This document shows positions 60,857-64,000 of a stretch of 64,000 bases of DNA, piece by piece. A program made the position numbers and the translations under genes. The number at the start of each line of letters is the position of its first letter. Position 1 is the first letter of the stretch. The DNA is from Dictyobacter formicarum (lineage in GTDB: Bacteria; Chloroflexota; Ktedonobacteria; Ktedonobacterales; Ktedonobacteraceae): assembly GCF_016587435.1 (NCBI RefSeq), contig NZ_BNJJ01000027.1:1-64000 (forward strand), given 5' to 3'. The notes beneath the pieces were generated by a model that was not told where the DNA came from, ran no database searches, and saw only the letters and a list, made by a program, of their open reading frames with translations.

Positions 60857-61471
60857 ATGTCCGATCAGATGCTGGCAGAGGCGTACCAACTCGGTAAACA
60901 CCATAAGTTGGATCAATTTGTGGTTACACTGAAAGTAAACTACAAACTTTCGGATCTTTTCTATGCCTTCTATTTAATCGCGGCAATTCCAACTATCATC
61001 ATTCTGCTCATCTTTGGCTTCTTTTTTTCCACCAACATTGCTATGAGCAGTACCGCTTACTATGCACTGGTCAGTACTGTTTCTCTCCTGTATCTATCGA
61101 TCCTGTTGGTTTGCTGGTTGCGCAAATATAAGCCGTTGCTGCTACCTTTACGCAAAGATCTGCATGTACATATTTATACTGCAGGTTTTATCTGCGTTAT
61201 GAAGAGCCAGGCTGAGGTGGTGCGCTGGGAACAGATGAAGAGGGTGAGCTATAAACGAGCCACCATTTTTAGAAGCAATGACACGGCCTCTGTAGTTAAA
61301 ATTTGGCGTCAGGATGGGAAGAAATTTGTCTTTAATGCTATGATGAAGCATATCGATATTCTGGGGCAACTGGCTGAACGTGAGTACCAGAAGCGGAACC
61401 AGCAAGCACAAGCTACGATCAAGAAGAAAAATATCAGCCTCTTTTTAAATGATGAGCAAATGCTATTCTAG
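60857..61471 (+). CDS. Membrane protein of the DUF6585 type
   Basis: ATG 60857 has an excellent AAGGAGGT about 10 bases upstream. The 204-residue product has an N-terminal amphipathic part, two membrane helices (about 40-62 and 68-92) and a C-terminal soluble half that resembles a PH-like fold (LHVHIYTAGFICVMKSQAEVVRWEQM, DTASVVKIWRQDGKKFVFNA), the pattern of the DUF6585/PH-like membrane proteins common in this phylum. Charged C-terminal tail. Function unknown. Confidence 0.65.
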   Translation: MSDQMLAEAYQLGKHHKLDQFVVTLKVNYKLSDLFYAFYLIAAIPTIIILLIFGFFFSTNIAMSSTAYYALVSTVSLLYLSILLVCWLRKYKPLLLPLRKDLHVHIYTAGFICVMKSQAEVVRWEQMKRVSYKRATIFRSNDTASVVKIWRQDGKKFVFNAMMKHIDILGQLAEREYQKRNQQAQATIKKKNISLFLNDEQMLF

Positions 61472-61616
61472 CTTGCCCGCTCTTGTTGACGCCTGGGAAG
61501 CCAGCAGGCTTCCCGAGTGAAGTCTTTTGCAGAGCGAGAGTGTTGCTGCACAGGAAGGTCCGTGTCATAATGAAGTATATGCCTACTTTGTCAGAAATAT
61601 GAAGGAGATTATAGCT

Positions 61617-62312
61617 ATGGCTGACGGACGTAGCACACTTAGGCGCCTTAATTTTTCCAGTGTGATTCCCAGCAATATTTTACAGACCATTGCTATCGAT
61701 GTGGTTTTTCCTTACATGGCATACCAGCTATTTATGGCTCGACTGGCCGCACCGCTCGCATTGTTGCTGGTGGCCCTGCTTCCTCTCGGTCATGTGTTAT
61801 GGCAATACAATCAGCAGCGCCGCCTGGACCTGATCGGCCTGGTAGCATTGTACATCCTGTTCTGGATAACGCTTGGCGCACTGGTGCCAGATGCTTCGCC
61901 TTTGCTCTTGACTGTCCTCCACTATGTGCTGCCAATTGGTATTCTAGGCATCGTAACTTTGCTTACACGCTGGCTGCGTAGGCCACTGCTCTTCTACGTT
62001 GATCGCTACTGTCATGCCCATACCCCGGATCATATGGCAGACTATATAGATTACTGGCAGGAAAGCGCAAGCTATCGTCAGATGATTCTCCGCATGAATA
62101 CGGGCTGGGGCCTTGGCCAGTTGCTCTTCTCTTTCTTTGTGCTGCTGCTTTTCTTTCTGATCCCCGTCGCTTTCTCTGCCTCTATTATTCTGGTGACGAC
62201 CTGCCTCTTCTATATTGTGCTTACCATGTGGAGCGTACAACAAGAAAGTAAACAGGCCGCCGAGTGGGATAAGATGAATAGCGAACAAGATCCTCCAGCC
62301 ATTGGTTCTTAA
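61617..62312 (+). CDS. VC0807-like multi-pass membrane protein
   Basis: The 231-residue protein is read from ATG 61617, with GAAGGAG 9 bases upstream; earlier in-frame starts lack one. About five to six membrane helices are visible (about 20-40, 42-60, 68-86, 94-114, 160-185, 188-208). The N-terminal SVIPSNILQTIAIDVVFPYMAYQL resembles VC0807 family proteins, whose members have an N-x-x-x-D-x-x-x-P motif in the first helix. Function not established. It is transcribed behind the DUF6585-type gene, 145 bases away. Confidence 0.55.
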   Translation: MADGRSTLRRLNFSSVIPSNILQTIAIDVVFPYMAYQLFMARLAAPLALLLVALLPLGHVLWQYNQQRRLDLIGLVALYILFWITLGALVPDASPLLLTVLHYVLPIGILGIVTLLTRWLRRPLLFYVDRYCHAHTPDHMADYIDYWQESASYRQMILRMNTGWGLGQLLFSFFVLLLFFLIPVAFSASIILVTTCLFYIVLTMWSVQQESKQAAEWDKMNSEQDPPAIGS

Positions 62313-63119
62313 AGCCCCTACGATGAAACAACAGTCACTTAAGTGACCCATGATATGAAGTTCCACTCATCAATAGCAAAGAGAGCCTGGCTTCTCTATG
62401 CGCATCAGCGTTAAAACCAGGCTCAATTATAGCCTCGATAGCATATATACAATTATTACAACTTTTCAATATTTAAAGAGTTAAGAATAATTAAACAGGA
62501 AAATCATAGATTTTCCTGATACCACATGCTATACTCTCAGTGGGGTTGGGGAAGAAGCAATTGCCACTTGTCACTACTTGTTCAAACCATCGTCTCCATT
62601 GCTCTTCGCTCATCCCGTTTTTTCAGTCTATATCGTACATTTGGATGAGCACAGTCGCCTGGAAAACCAGCGTTGCCCTTACGAGTTGCTTCATTCAAAT
62701 GGCTCGGTAGGGGCGGCGTTTCCGATTGCTTTTTTTAGCATTACTATAGCAGCAATGGATTTGAGTGCGGGGGAATGTGGTAGAGGGCACTACTGGTCAT
62801 CAACATATACGGAACGATGACACTTCCTCGTTCTCTAACAACGAGCACGTAAAGCAATCTGACTCAGATGGAGTGTCTGGTTGCCTACTCTGGAAGTTGG
62901 GTGGGGATCGCGAGTGGAATGGTGCGGCAGCCAGCATGGGTGAGGTGAAGGGATGCAGGGAGTATCCAGGAGTTTTGATTGCTGGACGTGACTTTCCCTG
63001 GCAAGGAAAGTTTGAAGTTTGGCTACAGGTGGGGGTTGTTGGGTTGTGTAGGAGTAGCCAGTAACACCGTCCCGTTATTATGGTCAGGCACACCGGATGT
63101 ATCTTCGGTGTGCCTGATA
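62313..63119. other. Intergenic region, unexplained composition shift
   Basis: 807 bases with no convincing gene. GAGCCTGG (62383-62390) and CCAGGCTC (62417-62424) form a long-loop hairpin near the end of the preceding gene. From about 62700 to 63060 the plus strand becomes G-rich (GGGGATCG, GGTGGGGG), unlike its AT-rich surroundings, and reads as poor protein in all frames. It may be the remains of a decayed insertion. A 12-bp hairpin TCAGGCACACCG/CGGTGTGCCTGA is at 63084-63117. Confidence 0.4.
63084..63117. terminator. Hairpin at the 3' end of the partial HTH-GAF gene
   Basis: 12-bp perfect stem (63084-63095 with 63106-63117) with a 10-base loop, ending 3 bases before the stop codon of the minus-strand gene. 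No T-run on the minus strand. Confidence 0.55.
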
Positions 63120-64000
63120 CTATTTCATGTGGTGGAACAATTTCTCTTCCAGTTCTTGCCAGGCGATCTTCTCAGCTTGAAGCCGGGTCAGGGTACGGTT
63201 TTCCCGGGCGGCCAGTACAATCTGTTGCGTCACATGTGATTGAAAAGTAATGAGCACTGGTAATTGTTGCTCGCGTAATGGCATTACTCCCAGGGAAATA
63301 TCAGATAGTAGGTAAAATTCATTCTTATCAAAAGCCAGGCACATCAGTTCAACGTATTTTTGGATTAAAGATAAATGGGCGTGTGAAAAAAAATCCACCT
63401 GCGTACTGGCTATGTATATCGCGCCAACGGTTTGATTAGCCAGCAGGATAGGCGAGGCCGCCGCGCTCCTCACATCATCAATCTGATCATATGGAAAAAT
63501 GCGCTGAATCTCATCCTGTGTCTGCAATGCAGTTAGATGTCCGGAAGAAACGGCATAGCCCACCAGCGACTCGGCGCCAAAGAATTGCGGATGGTATTCA
63601 ACATAAGTACTCCACGGAGCGGTACCATTGCCAGACATCATACGCAAACTACGCACCTTCTGCCCTTTAGCTGGAGGTACACATTGCGCTACATAAACTA
63701 GCATTCCATTCAGATCAGGATCAAGGTGCTTCAGGATTTGCTGTAAAATCAGGCTGCTGACAGTCGCAGAACGCATGTGTTGCGAAACACCAACATATGT
63801 ACTCATGACCTGCTCATAAAAAGCGGTTGGGATCAGGGCATTCTGTTCCTCCTGGAGTGAAATCTCCTGGCTGAGAAAAGGAAATTCCATTGTGAGTAAC
63901 AGCAATAGTTGTTTTCGATGCTGCGGTAGTGCATTCAGAAGCAAGCGCAGGTTTTGTGGACGAGGATTGGTCTCACCATTAATCCAGCGTTTTAAAGTCA
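63120..64000 (-). CDS. HTH-GAF regulator (partial, runs off right edge)
   Basis: The frame stays open to the window edge and the N-terminus is outside. Visible are the end of a helix-turn-helix (TLKRWINGETNPRPQNLRLLL, matching VYRWMNGTSEPRATHLKRL of the 49040 protein) and a helical spacer. A GAF-like domain follows (HLDPDLNGMLVYVAQCVPP, VRSLRMMSGNG, FFGAESLVGYAVSSG, SAAASPILLANQTVGAIYIAS), then a C-terminal helix pair (AEKIAWQELEEKLFHHM). It is a paralogue of the gene at 49040-50215. The GAF ligand is not known. Confidence 0.75.
   Translation of the reverse strand, partial: TLKRWINGETNPRPQNLRLLLNALPQHRKQLLLLLTMEFPFLSQEISLQEEQNALIPTAFYEQVMSTYVGVSQHMRSATVSSLILQQILKHLDPDLNGMLVYVAQCVPPAKGQKVRSLRMMSGNGTAPWSTYVEYHPQFFGAESLVGYAVSSGHLTALQTQDEIQRIFPYDQIDDVRSAAASPILLANQTVGAIYIASTQVDFFSHAHLSLIQKYVELMCLAFDKNEFYLLSDISLGVMPLREQQLPVLITFQSHVTQQIVLAARENRTLTRLQAEKIAWQELEEKLFHHMK

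Overview
The window looks like chromosomal DNA of a Ktedonobacteria-type Chloroflexota (Ktedonobacter/Dictyobacter-like). This is inferred from the mix of gene families: a Firmicute-like dnaB-dnaD-dnaI primosome set, paired helix-turn-helix/GAF regulators, MmyB-type and PadR regulators, many small membrane proteins with zinc-ribbon or proline-rich tails, moderate GC content and wide AT-rich intergenic spaces. No ribosomal RNA, intact tRNA or CRISPR array was seen.

Layout. 1-2130 is the end of an integrative element: a truncated replication-initiation protein, a tyrosine integrase, then the 3' end of a tRNA (T-arm, acceptor, CCA) followed by a chromosomal terminator, which marks the element/chromosome junction. 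2.2-11.5 kb holds an AI-2E-type permease, an ECF sigma factor, a degenerate GGDEF-MshEN protein, a polysaccharide flippase plus a two-domain glycosyltransferase, and signal peptidase I with a membrane protein that appears frameshifted near its C-terminus. 11.5-13.9 kb carries an NTF2-like protein and two cyclophilins on the minus strand. 13.9-14.7 kb is a non-coding region with six DnaA boxes (four perfect), a strong oriC candidate. The tightly coupled dnaB, dnaD-like and dnaI-like genes follow directly.

18.6-25.8 kb holds clpP, a methyltransferase, an alpha/beta hydrolase, a lycopene-cyclase-like flavoprotein broken by a frameshift, and ftsH. 25.9-36.3 kb is a mixed region: thioesterase, PAP2 phosphatase, GNAT, FabH-like synthase, zinc-ribbon protein, MBL hydrolase, FHA protein, stress protein, PadR regulator. 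36.3-45.0 kb is a fatty-acid beta-oxidation cluster (acyl-CoA ligase, acyl-CoA dehydrogenase, thiolase, HAD/enoyl-CoA hydratase fusion), with a divergently transcribed MmyB-like regulator that is a plausible fatty-acid sensor. 45.0-64.0 kb has a lone MsmX/UgpC-type ABC ATPase, two HTH-GAF regulators, a second GGDEF-MshEN protein beside an orphan response regulator and a BldC-like HTH protein, cytidine deaminase, a YbdK-like carboxylate-amine ligase, an aldo/keto reductase, a housekeeping-type sigma-70 factor and several membrane proteins.

The most unusual signal outside the genes is a family of six intergenic elements, all in the same orientation and all to the right of the candidate origin. 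Each starts with a small hairpin (5-bp stem and 3-nt loop in the clearest copies). In five of the six this is followed by a long perfect hairpin of 19-26 bp whose sequence differs in every copy. A GC-rich hairpin comes last. One copy is bounded by 18-bp terminal inverted repeats. Several other very long perfect hairpins (up to 29 bp) sit between genes without these flanking parts.
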